From Guyparkeria halophila (lineage in GTDB: Bacteria; Pseudomonadota; Gammaproteobacteria; Halothiobacillales; Halothiobacillaceae), in NCBI RefSeq assembly GCF_034479635.1, contig NZ_CP140153.1, positions 193,501 to 257,500 on the forward strand: DNA of 64,000 nt, written 5' to 3'. The translations under genes and the position numbers were made by a program. The notes below the pieces were generated by a model. The model made no database searches, was not told the origin of the DNA, and worked only from the letters and a program-made list of their open reading frames with translations. This document shows positions 38,731 to 45,815 of this stretch, in pieces (positions within the stretch are counted from its first letter, which is position 1; the number at the start of each line of letters is the position of its first letter).

Positions 38731-38951
38731 CCCCGCAGGCGATCCGAGAGGTTGCGGAACACGTCATCGCTGGCAATCGGGGTGGCAGAGCCGGACCGGA
38801 TTTCTGCCAGCCGTTTGCGGGCCTCTGCCGCCCACTGATCATCCAGTTCGGTCTTGGGCTGGTTCAGGCTTCTGAGCAGGGAGTCGACTAGCAAGGCGCG
38901 TTCCTCCACCGGAAGGGATGTCGCCTCGTCGAGCAGTTGTTTGGTGTCCAT
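38727..38951 (-). CDS. addiction-module antitoxin (small helical protein)
   Basis: 74 residues. Belongs by pattern to the 'putative addiction module component' family: TKQLLDEATSLPVEERALLVDSLLRSLNQPK, followed by a helix KRLAEIRSGSATPIASDDVF that would wrap the toxin. The ATG at 38951 is preferred; the frame upstream runs through the argH relic. Its promoter must lie in or next to the decayed argH copy. Confidence 0.83.
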   Translation of the reverse strand: MDTKQLLDEATSLPVEERALLVDSLLRSLNQPKTELDDQWAAEARKRLAEIRSGSATPIASDDVFRNLSDRLRG

Positions 38952-38989
38952 CGGTTGCCTCCGGTCTTGCGCTTTGGGTGAGTATGCCT

Positions 38990-39117
38990 CATCGGGGAGG
39001 ACACCTTCGAGGTGCTCAGCCTCGAGGCCCCCATCGCCGTCCGGGTCCTGCCGGGCGGCACCGCGACCAAGCGGGTCCGGGGCGGTGGCGGCGCTGGATG
39101 CGTTCAATATCGTCTGA
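38990..39117 (+). pseudogene. decayed second copy of the argH 3' end
   Basis: About 128 bases align with the last 138 of argH (38279-38416): GAGGAC..CTTCGA.GTGCTCA, then CTGCCGGGCGGCACCGC, CCAAGCG.GTCCG, and GGCGGCGCTGGATGCGTTCAA.ATCG.CTGA. The translated relic reads DTFEVLSLEAPIAVR then VLPGGTATKRVR versus arg[16 protein letters not shown] then [13 protein letters not shown] 14-base deletion near its end shifts the frame. It has no start or upstream argH sequence. Divergence (roughly a quarter of bases) is more than expected for a recent duplication, so it is perhaps a remnant of a displaced or foreign argH end. Confidence 0.82.
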
Positions 39118-39218
39118 AAATGACTGTTTTTTCAGTGTTGAACGCAGTGATTGTTGGTGGTTTCTTCGAGGGGCGGCGATCTAAACTTCCTGAGTTGGTT
39201 TCGGCCTGTGAAACTCAT

Positions 39219-39479
39219 CTAAGCGTCGTTTTTTTTGCCGATGGTCCCGATCACGAAAAACAGCGACCCGCAGAGTTCGATCACAAACCAACCGACGATT
39301 GGGAAAGCGAGAGGGACCCCGGAAATAGCGCCCACTTCAGCGATAAATAGATAGAAGATTGTTGCGACGAGTAACGAGAACGTCAGCAACATTCTGCCAA
39401 AGATCACGATGGCTTTGCCGAAAGCGGCGAGTGTGGATCCGCGGGTGTCCAGTTTCTCTGCGAAAATGAATTTCAACAT
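39219..39479 (-). CDS. small AT-rich membrane protein, unknown
   Basis: Not recognised. 86 residues beginning MLKFIFAEKLDTRG, with two to three hydrophobic segments (FGRMLLTFSLLVATIFYLFI and VPLAFPIVGWFVIELCGSLFFVI) and a basic end KKNDA. AAGGAG seven bases upstream supports the ATG at 39479 over an in-frame start 14 codons earlier. Its base composition is visibly poorer in GC than all neighbours, suggesting transfer along with the argH relic and toxin-antitoxin pair. Confidence 0.6.
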   Translation of the reverse strand: MLKFIFAEKLDTRGSTLAAFGKAIVIFGRMLLTFSLLVATIFYLFIAEVGAISGVPLAFPIVGWFVIELCGSLFFVIGTIGKKNDA

Positions 39480-39568
39480 AAGGCTACTCCTTGCCTCGTT
39501 CTTTGGATTGTGTCCATGCATTCAAGGGCCTAGGTGTGTTGGTCAATTCCCTACGACATCTGGTCCAA

Positions 39569-40207
39569 TTAACGTGCTCCTTGTTTGTTCAAATAATCGT
39601 TTAACCACTCTGTGATGTCCTGCAGTTCTTCCGGCAAGATGCCGTGCTCCACCGGATAGTGCTGCTCGGTCACATTCGAGAGCCCGCAGTCCTGCAGGAA
39701 CGCATTGACCATTCCGGCGGCGCGCACCGGGATCAGGTTGTCGTGCTCGCCGTGGCCGATGAACACCGCCGGGTCGCGGCCGTCGGTGGGTCGGACGATC
39801 TGCTCGGGGGCGGGCAGCCAGGTGGATAGCATCACGGCGGCCAGCGGCGGTCGCGGCAGGGTCAGCATCAGGCGGTTGGCGAGCACGCCGCCCTGCGAGA
39901 AGCCGCCGAGGATGTAGGGATCGTCGCCGACCGTGTCCTGGACCTGCTGCTGCAGGTCGGCGGTGATGCCGGCGAGGCTGTCGCGGTCGGCCTCGATGCC
40001 GCCGTTGTCGGCGATCAGGTCGAACCAGCTGGGCATGGGCAGCCCGCCGTTGAGCGACACCGGCGAGACCGGCGCGTCCGGGCGGTGGACCTGCCAGTGG
40101 TGGTCGGTCAGCGCCACGCGCTCGGTGATCAGGTCGCTGATCGGCGCAAGGTCATCGCCGTCGGCGCCGAGGCCGTGGAACAGGAACAGGTGCAGCGGTC
40201 GGCTCAT
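39569..40207 (-). CDS. alpha/beta-hydrolase, carboxylesterase/YpfH type
   Basis: 212 residues. Serine esterase of the phospholipase/carboxylesterase family: LHLFLFHGLGADGDDL (oxyanion region), GGFSQGGVLANRL (nucleophile Ser), VFIGHGEHDNLIPV (Asp) and PVEHGI (His). Single domain, cytoplasmic, no signal. YpfH-like enzymes hydrolyse short-chain esters; the physiological substrate is unknown. It is divergent from pdxH. Confidence 0.87.
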   Translation of the reverse strand: MSRPLHLFLFHGLGADGDDLAPISDLITERVALTDHHWQVHRPDAPVSPVSLNGGLPMPSWFDLIADNGGIEADRDSLAGITADLQQQVQDTVGDDPYILGGFSQGGVLANRLMLTLPRPPLAAVMLSTWLPAPEQIVRPTDGRDPAVFIGHGEHDNLIPVRAAGMVNAFLQDCGLSNVTEQHYPVEHGILPEELQDITEWLNDYLNKQGAR

Positions 40208-40347
40208 TGTCCTTCGTCCTTTCTGAAAGCATGTGGTTCGTCCAATCGGTCCCGGGCCTGACCCGCTGAGCCGTTGGCGAACCGTGCAGAGGTTCCCTAT
40301 AGTCTCGCACGGTAAACATTGACCTTCAGCGACCTTCGGGAGTACCC

Positions 40348-40995
40348 ATGGCGGGCGAATTCGATCACCGTGCCGACCGGCGCGACTACCTTCACGGCGA
40401 GCTGGATCGCCACGACCTGGCCGTCGACCCGGTCGACCAGCTGGCCAGTTGGTTGATCGCCGCGCGCGAGGCGGGCAACTTTGATCCCACCGCGATGTGC
40501 GTCTCCACCGTCGATGCCGAGGGCTGGCCGTCGGCGCGCTACGTGCTCCTCAAGCACTTCGACGCCCGCGGCCTGTGTTTCTACACCGACACCCGCAGCC
40601 GCAAGGGCCAGGAGCTCGATGCCAACCCGCGCGCCGCGATCACCTTCTTCTGGCCGGAGGTCGACCGCCAGGTGCGCGTCGCCGGCACCGTCGAGCGATT
40701 GTCCGACGAAGACAACGAGGCCTACTTTCGCCAGCGCCCGCGCGGCTCGCGGCTGGCGGCGATCACCTCCACCCAGAGCGCGCCGATCGAGTCGCGCGTT
40801 GCGCTGGAGGCGCGCTTCGAGGAAATGGCCGAGCGCTACCCGGAAGGCGAGGTACCACGCAATCCCGCCTGGGGCGGCTACCGCGTGGTGCCGCGCGAGT
40901 GGGAGTTCTGGCAGGGCCGAGCATCGCGGCTGCACGATCGCTTCGCCTACGTGCGGGATGGTGACAACTGGGCCATCGAACGGTTGATGCCGTGA
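40348..40995 (+). CDS. pdxH: pyridoxamine 5'-phosphate oxidase
   Basis: 215 residues. FMN enzyme that makes pyridoxal 5'-phosphate from PNP or PMP. Seen: AMCVSTVDAEGWPSARYVLLK, GLCFYTDTRSRKGQEL, AAITFFWPEVDRQVRV, the PdxH signature region EFWQGRASRLHDRF and a C-terminal IERLMP. The ATG at 40348 is clear. Overlaps ung by four bases (GTGA), so co-expressed. Confidence 0.96.
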   Translation: MAGEFDHRADRRDYLHGELDRHDLAVDPVDQLASWLIAAREAGNFDPTAMCVSTVDAEGWPSARYVLLKHFDARGLCFYTDTRSRKGQELDANPRAAITFFWPEVDRQVRVAGTVERLSDEDNEAYFRQRPRGSRLAAITSTQSAPIESRVALEARFEEMAERYPEGEVPRNPAWGGYRVVPREWEFWQGRASRLHDRFAYVRDGDNWAIERLMP

Positions 40996-41714
40996 CGGAA
41001 GCGGCCCTCGAACGCGTCCAGATGGAGCCGGCGTGGCGCGAGGCGCTCGCCCCGGTGCTGCTCGATACGCCCATGCAGCAACTGCGCGAGCGGCTCATCG
41101 AGCAGGGGAAGAACGGCACCGTTATCCACCCCAAGCCCGACGAGTGGTTCCGCGCCTTCAATCACACCCCGCTCGAGCAGGTGCGGGTGGTCATCCTCGG
41201 CCAGGACCCCTACCCCACGCCGGGGCACGCCAACGGGCTGTGCTTTTCCGTGCGCCCGGACGTGCGCCCGCTGCCGAAGTCGCTCTTGAACATCTTCAAG
41301 GAGCTGGACACCGATCTCGGCATCCAGAACAGCAACGGCGATCTCACTCACTGGGCCGACCAGGGCGTGCTGCTGCTCAACGCCGTGCTCACCGTCGCCT
41401 CCGGTCAGCCGGCCTCGCACCAAGGCATGGGCTGGGAGGCGCTGACCGAGCGGGCCATCCGCGTGCTCGCCGAACAGCCGCGACCGATCGTGTTCGTCTT
41501 CTGGGGCGCGCAGGCGCAGAAGAAGGCCGCTCACGTTCACCGCCCCGAGCACCTGGTGATCAAGAGCCCGCACCCCTCGCCGCTGTCCGCCTATCGCGGT
41601 TTCTTCGGCTCCAAGCCCTTCTCGCGTATCAACGCCTTTCTCGAGTCCCACGATCTGGTGCCGATCGACTGGCGTACGGGCGTGGAGCCCGCCCCGGCGT
41701 CGCACGGCAACTGA
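40992..41714 (+). CDS. ung: uracil-DNA glycosylase
   Basis: 240 residues. Removes uracil from DNA. Seen: VVILGQDPYPTPGHANGLCF with the catalytic Asp, LLLNAVLTV, and HPSPLSAYRGFFG with the active-site His. Start is GTG overlapping the pdxH stop. Convergent with radC; a REP cluster separates them. Confidence 0.96.
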   Translation: MTEAALERVQMEPAWREALAPVLLDTPMQQLRERLIEQGKNGTVIHPKPDEWFRAFNHTPLEQVRVVILGQDPYPTPGHANGLCFSVRPDVRPLPKSLLNIFKELDTDLGIQNSNGDLTHWADQGVLLLNAVLTVASGQPASHQGMGWEALTERAIRVLAEQPRPIVFVFWGAQAQKKAAHVHRPEHLVIKSPHPSPLSAYRGFFGSKPFSRINAFLESHDLVPIDWRTGVEPAPASHGN

Positions 41715-41732
41715 CCCACGCCAGAATCGCCC

Positions 41733-41937
41733 CATTGTGGGAGCGACCCTCGGTCGCGAATCGCGCGGGACGCGCGAGTACCGGGATCGGTTTGCCCCCG
41801 CGTTTAATCGGGACGGCCGCTGTTGCGGCCTTCGCGAGCTGGGCTCGCTCCTACAATGGGATGTCGTAGGAGCGCCTTCAGGCGCGATGGGATCGGGTGC
41901 CGCCTTGGGGTTTCGCGGCTAAAGCCGCTCCTACAGT
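41733..41937. repeat. cluster of four REP-like elements in alternating orientation
   Basis: Between convergent ung and radC. Units: GTGGGAGCGACCCTCGGTCGCGA (41739 on); the reverse form TTCGCGAGCTGGGCTCGCTCCTAC (41831-41853); GTAGGAGCGCCTTCAGGCGCGA (41866 on); and the reverse form TTTCGCGGCTAAAGCCGCTCCTAC (about 41910-41933). Each holds a GTAGGAGCG head and a short palindrome, like Pseudomonas REP/BIME units. The last overlaps the radC stop codon. No REP-associated transposase gene is in the window. Confidence 0.82.
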
Positions 41938-42602
41938 AGGCCCCGTTCGGCCATCGATATGCAGGGGCGGCCCACCACCACGTGATCCAGCAGGCGCACG
42001 TCGATGAGATTCAGCGCCTCGCGTAGGCGTTCCGTGATGCGCCGGTCGGCGCTGCTGGGTTCGGCCACGCCGGAAGGGTGGTTGTGGGCGAGGATCACCG
42101 CGGCGGCGTTGTGGCGCATCACGGCGCGGACCACCTCGCGCGGATGGACGGCGGCCTGGTCGATGGTGCCGAAGAACAGGCGTTCGAAGGCGAGCACCCG
42201 GTGGCGGTTGTCGAGATACAGTGCGCCGAAGACCTCCTGCGTTTCGCCGTCGAGCTCGGCCTGCAGGAAACGGAATACCGCCTGCGGGCTGGCGATGTCC
42301 GGTCCGACGCGCAGTTCCTCGGCGAAGTGACGCCGGGCGAGTTCAAGGACGGCCTGCAGTTGGCAGAACTTGGCGTCCCCCAGCCCGCGGGCCTGTCCGA
42401 ACTCGCTGCGTGAGGCATTGAGCAGGGCGCTGATCGAGCCGAAGTGCGAGAGCAGATCGCGGGCGAGATCGACCGCCGAGCGGCCAGTGACCCCGGTGCG
42501 CAGGAAGATCGCCAGCAGTTCGGCGTCGGAGAGGCTCGCCGGCCCACGGGCCAGCAGGCGTTCGCGTGGCCGCTCGGTGGTCGGCCAGTCGGTGATGGGC
42601 AT
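41931..42602 (-). CDS. radC: RadC/MPN-domain DNA repair-associated protein
   Basis: 223 residues. Helix-hairpin-helix N-terminus ([26 protein letters not shown]-like) and a JAMM/MPN metalloprotease-like domain with [33 protein letters not shown] (HxH) and SSADRRIT (Asp). In spite of its name the role of RadC in DNA repair is disputed. The TAG stop falls in a REP element. Confidence 0.94.
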   Translation of the reverse strand: MPITDWPTTERPRERLLARGPASLSDAELLAIFLRTGVTGRSAVDLARDLLSHFGSISALLNASRSEFGQARGLGDAKFCQLQAVLELARRHFAEELRVGPDIASPQAVFRFLQAELDGETQEVFGALYLDNRHRVLAFERLFFGTIDQAAVHPREVVRAVMRHNAAAVILAHNHPSGVAEPSSADRRITERLREALNLIDVRLLDHVVVGRPCISMAERGLL

Positions 42603-42647
42603 GTGACTCCCTCCCTGGAATCGTCATGACAGATGAAGTGCGTTGGC

Positions 42648-43499
42648 TCAGTTGGGCAGGCGTGCCCCCAGCAGGATGCCTTGTGCCCGCCATTTTTCCA
42701 GCTGTTCGGCGGCAAAGCCCAGCAGCTCGTCGACCGGGCGACCAAAGGCCTCGGCCAGTGCGGCGACGACCTCCTCGCCGGTCTGTCCCTCTTTCTCGGT
42801 CAGGGCGAGCAGTAGTTGGGCGCTGCCGGGCGTGAGATTGAGCGCGTATGGCGCGCCGTGCTCGTCGCGGTGCAGGGCGAGGTGGTGCATGCCCGCCGGC
42901 GGGATCTCGGGCGTCTCCCCGGCCTCGAGCTTCGCGGCGAGGCGGTCGACCGGGTAGGCGGTCACCATCAGCCGGACCAGCGAGGAGACCACGGGGCGGC
43001 CGGCGAGCAGGTCGCCGGCCGGATCGAGGTCGGCCGGGGCGGGATCGGCGTCCTCGGCCATCAGGTCGAAGCGCGTCAGCTCGTAGGCCGCCAGTTCGCG
43101 CTGCCAGTCGGCCAGCCCGGGGTCTTCCTGCAGGAAATCGACGAACTCGGCCGGCAGGTCGCGCAGGATCGGCGAGTGCGCCGGGTGGTCACGGAAGAAC
43201 GGTCGGGTCAGTCCCTGCCAGTCGTCATCATCGAGGCTCGCGCGCAGCGCCGGGAAGGCGTTTTCCAGCGTGCCGTCGATGTTGTTGAAGAACAGCTTGG
43301 CGTACCAGGCCATCCGCTCGGGCTTGCTGCCCGGGGGCGGCGGGTTGGCGTCCGGGTCGCGCACGTGGGCCGTGAATGCCTCCTGTATGGCGCGGAAATC
43401 CTGTGAAGGGTTCCTCGACAAACCTACTGCGCCGTCCGATTGCGGCGTCGCGTGCTCGTTCGTTCCTCGCCTATCTGCCCGATATGTCTCGTCGCTCAC
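42648..43499 (-). CDS. DUF2063 peptide-maturation partner protein (BufC/HvfC-like)
   Basis: 283 residues, acting with a DUF692 enzyme to modify a ribosomally made peptide. The N-terminal DUF2063 domain is recognisable by FRAIQEAFTAHVRDPDAN, RMAWYAKLFFNNIDGTLENAFPAL and HSPILRDLPAEFVDFLQ. The C-terminal half is a winged-helix-like domain (LNLTPGSAQLLLAL, GEEVVAALAEAFG). Start is GTG at 43499, supported by AAGGAG seven to eight bases upstream. It follows the DUF692 gene after 58 bases on the same strand, third in the putative RiPP operon. Confidence 0.86.
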   Translation of the reverse strand: MSDETYRADRRGTNEHATPQSDGAVGLSRNPSQDFRAIQEAFTAHVRDPDANPPPPGSKPERMAWYAKLFFNNIDGTLENAFPALRASLDDDDWQGLTRPFFRDHPAHSPILRDLPAEFVDFLQEDPGLADWQRELAAYELTRFDLMAEDADPAPADLDPAGDLLAGRPVVSSLVRLMVTAYPVDRLAAKLEAGETPEIPPAGMHHLALHRDEHGAPYALNLTPGSAQLLLALTEKEGQTGEEVVAALAEAFGRPVDELLGFAAEQLEKWRAQGILLGARLPN

Positions 43500-43557
43500 T
43501 GCGCGTCTCCTTGCACTCGGACGTGCTCGCGACGGTTTTCGAGGAACACGTGCATTT

Positions 43558-44415
43558 TTAGGCGGCCCGGCTGCCCAAGGCGCGTTCGGCGGCGCGGCGG
43601 ATCTGCGCGACCTCGCCCATCAGCTCCTCGAGCGGCGGGATGTCGAAGTCGCGCTCCAGCAGCGTCGGCACCGGCCCGACGTGGCGGTAGGTGTGCTCGA
43701 GCAGGTCCCACACCGGGGCGCTGACCGGCGCGCCGTGGCTGTCGATGATCAGGTCTTCTTCGACCTGATGGTGGCCGGCGACGTGCAGGTAGCGCACCCG
43801 CTCGGCCGGCATGGCGTCGATGAAGGCGTAGGGGTCGTAGCCGTGGTTGACGCTGTTGACGAACACGTTGTTCACGTCTAGCAGCAGGTCGCAGTCCGAG
43901 CGCTCGAGGATCGACAGGATGAACGCCTGTTCGTCCATGGTGGATTCCACCGGCGAGTAGTAGGAGACGTTCTCCAGCACCAGCCGGCGGCCGAGGCGCT
44001 GCTGGACCGTGTCGATGCGCGCGACCACATGGTCGATCGCCTCCTCGGTGAAGGGGATCGGCATCAGGTCGTAGAGGTGCGCGTTGTCCGAGCAGAACGA
44101 CAGATGCTCGCTGTAGAGCGCCGGTTGGTACTCGTCGAGGAACTCACCCACGGCGTCGACGAAGTCGAGGTCGAGTTCGGCCGGGCCGCCGATCGACAGC
44201 GACAGGCCGTGGGTGTAGAGCGGGTAGTCCTGCAAGAGCGCCTTGAAGCGTTCCTTGACCGGCCCGCCGAAGCGCAGCCAGTTCTCGGGGGCGACCTCGA
44301 GAAAGTCGACGTCGGGGCGCTGTTCCTCGATCTCGCGCATGAGCGGGCCGCGGCGCAGGCCGATACCGACTGGAACGTGCTGCGTGACGTTGGGGCTGGC
44401 GGACTGGGGGCTCAT
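43558..44415 (-). CDS. DUF692 multinuclear iron enzyme (BufB/HvfB-like)
   Basis: 285 residues, TIM-barrel DUF692 family related to MbnB, which uses iron to convert cysteines of a precursor peptide into heterocycles. Seen: VGIGLRRGPLMREI, FLEVAPENWLRFGG, YTHGLSLSIGGPAELD, YSEHLSF, LLLDVNNVFVNSVNHGYD, HVAGHH and DSHGAPV, which carry the expected His, Asp, Glu and Asn metal ligands. The ATG at 44415 has GGGAGG seven bases upstream; an earlier in-frame ATG lacks a site. It lies between the precursor gene and DUF2063 gene. Confidence 0.92.
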   Translation of the reverse strand: MSPQSASPNVTQHVPVGIGLRRGPLMREIEEQRPDVDFLEVAPENWLRFGGPVKERFKALLQDYPLYTHGLSLSIGGPAELDLDFVDAVGEFLDEYQPALYSEHLSFCSDNAHLYDLMPIPFTEEAIDHVVARIDTVQQRLGRRLVLENVSYYSPVESTMDEQAFILSILERSDCDLLLDVNNVFVNSVNHGYDPYAFIDAMPAERVRYLHVAGHHQVEEDLIIDSHGAPVSAPVWDLLEHTYRHVGPVPTLLERDFDIPPLEELMGEVAQIRRAAERALGSRAA

Positions 44416-44440
44416 GGCAGGCCTCCCGGAATGCTGGGTG

Positions 44441-44463
44441 GCCGACGGCGGCAAGCCGTCGGC
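44441..44463 (-). other. hairpin between precursor and enzyme genes of the RiPP locus
   Basis: Nine-base stem GCCGACGGC / GCCGTCGGC with a five-base loop in the 142-bp gap, about 26 bases upstream of the DUF692 start. It has no T-run; it could limit read-through from the precursor or protect its mRNA 3' end. Confidence 0.6.
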
Positions 44464-44557
44464 CGGGGGTGTTGGTGGGCCGCCAACAGGTAGCCGGCGG
44501 CCTTCAATTCAGTCGGGGCGACGGCGCGAGTGGGTCGGCGCCCCGTCAGAACGCGAC

Positions 44558-44803
44558 TCAGGACTTGTCTTTGTCGTCGCCCTTGTCGTCATCGCCCTTC
44601 TCCTCGTCCATGCTGCTGCCGCACTTGCCGGCACCGCAGGCCATCTCGGCGGTCTGGAAGGTGCCCGCGTGGGTGGACTCGGAGGCGAACGGGTTGCCGT
44701 TGCCCGCGGCCATGGCCGAGGAACCGGCGATGGCGGTGGCCAGGGCGGTCGAGCCGATCAGCAGGTGCTTCTTGGTCTGGCTTTTCTTGGATTGGGCTTT
44801 CAT
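44558..44803 (-). CDS. bufferin/HvfA-like RiPP precursor (DUF2282-like), two cysteines
   Basis: 81 residues. Basic N-terminus (MKAQSKKSQTKK), hydrophobic stretch and AMAAGNGNP, predicting a cleaved Sec signal around residue 31-32. The mature part is about 50 residues with only two cysteines (56 and 61) in EMACGAGKCGSS, then a hydrophilic tail made of D, E, K and G. Bufferin/Hvf precursors carry EGKCG-type Cys motifs that the DUF692-DUF2063 pair converts into thiooxazole- or oxazolone-type copper ligands; here just one GKCG unit is present, with a second Cys five residues before. ATG at 44803 chosen over a 47-codon upstream frame. Expected role: secreted metal (copper) binding, inferred. Confidence 0.82.
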   Translation of the reverse strand: MKAQSKKSQTKKHLLIGSTALATAIAGSSAMAAGNGNPFASESTHAGTFQTAEMACGAGKCGSSMDEEKGDDDKGDDKDKS

Positions 44804-44895
44804 CTCGTCAGATCCTCTCGTTGGGGTTCCCGCGGCACTGCCGCGTTGACGTGGTGGCGACCCGATGGGCGCCGACTTTCTGATCATCGCTAACC

Positions 44896-44922
44896 TTAGA
44901 CCGTAAAACCAGAGCAAGTTGC
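44896..44922 (-). promoter_or_regulatory. possible ECF-sigma promoter for the RiPP locus
   Basis: On the minus strand GCAACTT (44922 to 44916) and GTCTAA (44901 to 44896) separated by 14 bases, close to ECF-type GGAACTT-N15/16-GTCTAA promoters (one base short). It lies in the only AT-rich part of the 219-bp gap, about 93 bases upstream of the precursor ATG. Other DUF692/DUF2282 operons are known to be controlled by ECF sigma factors. Confidence 0.45.
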
Positions 44923-45022
44923 TGTGATTTGTTAGCCCCGTCAACTGGTTGTCCGCCCACGGGTTTCCCCGCGGAAGGCTGGTGCCGTCGCCAGGCTCGT
45001 CCTGGTATCACTCGCCCTGGTG

Positions 45023-45628
45023 TCACTCGGCCTTGAGGTCACGGCGCGGCTGGTCGATGCCGTCGGTGCAGACCTCGAGGGTCGGATCCTCGATGCAGCG
45101 CTCAGCAGCGCGCAGGCGTTGGTCGAGATACTGCGGGTAGAAGTCCGGCACGGTCACGCCCTTGAGTTCGTCGACCACCTGCTTGCCGCCGGGGGCGAAG
45201 TAGATCACCTCGGGGACCAGCTGCACGCCCTGAAACCGGGCGAATTCCACCGGCGTGTAGGAGGTGCCCTGCCAGAGGATCTCCGGCTCGGCCGAGTCGA
45301 TCTCCACCCGGCGGATGATCAGGCGACCCTTGTAGTCGGGGTCGGCGGCCATCGTCTGCAGGAACTCGTCGTCGACCGTCCGGCAGTAGCTGCAGTAGGT
45401 GGCGTGGAAGAACATGAGCATGGGGATCTGCTGCGCCTGCATATAGGCCAGATCCGCCTCGACGTTCTCCAGGTCGCTCATCAGCGGCACTTCGGTGCGC
45501 TCGGTGCCGGTCGCCGGTTCGTCGGCCTGCCCGGGCGGCGTGGCCATGCCCATGAGCAGCAGGCCGGCCAGAGGTGCCAGCGTGGCCAAGCCGATGCGAC
45601 GGAGTGGAATGGGGTGTGTTGCGAGCAA
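45023..45628 (-). CDS. periplasmic thioredoxin-fold protein with CSYC motif
   Basis: 201 residues. An N-terminal hydrophobic export signal (IGLATLAPLAGLLLMGMA) is followed by a thioredoxin fold: IPMLMFFHATYCSYCRTVDDEFL with the redox pair Cys79/Cys82, the cis-Pro region VQLVPEVIYFAPGGKQV, and a C-terminal extension with two extra cysteines (RCIEDPTLEVC). SoxW-type thioredoxins look like this. The start is TTG, backed by GGGAGA; no earlier ATG exists. Same strand and directly upstream of the RiPP precursor, so it may supply reduced cysteines or act on copper chemistry; divergent from hemC. Confidence 0.82.
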   Translation of the reverse strand: MLATHPIPLRRIGLATLAPLAGLLLMGMATPPGQADEPATGTERTEVPLMSDLENVEADLAYMQAQQIPMLMFFHATYCSYCRTVDDEFLQTMAADPDYKGRLIIRRVEIDSAEPEILWQGTSYTPVEFARFQGVQLVPEVIYFAPGGKQVVDELKGVTVPDFYPQYLDQRLRAAERCIEDPTLEVCTDGIDQPRRDLKAE

Positions 45629-45815
45629 GGTTTCTCTCCCGACTGGGCCAGTGGCCGCTTTGGTTCCGGATTGTATGCGTTTTCGACAATGTCTTGTCGG
45701 ACGGGTTCCCCGTTGGTCCGTGTCCGACTAACGCATCCGGGTTACCATGGCGCCTGTTTATCGACGGGCTGGGCTGCGTGTCCGTACCGTCCGGTTGCCA
45801 GAATGAGGATGACAG

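Noticed and set aside
38990-39350. Gene starting in the argH relic and running to 39350 on the plus strand
   Set aside because: The first part is decayed argH sequence with a frameshift; the rest overlaps the minus-strand membrane ORF, which has a better ribosome-binding site.
41715-41930. CRISPR-like array in the ung-radC gap
   Set aside because: Units are palindromic, alternate in orientation and are irregularly spaced, which fits REP elements rather than CRISPR repeats.
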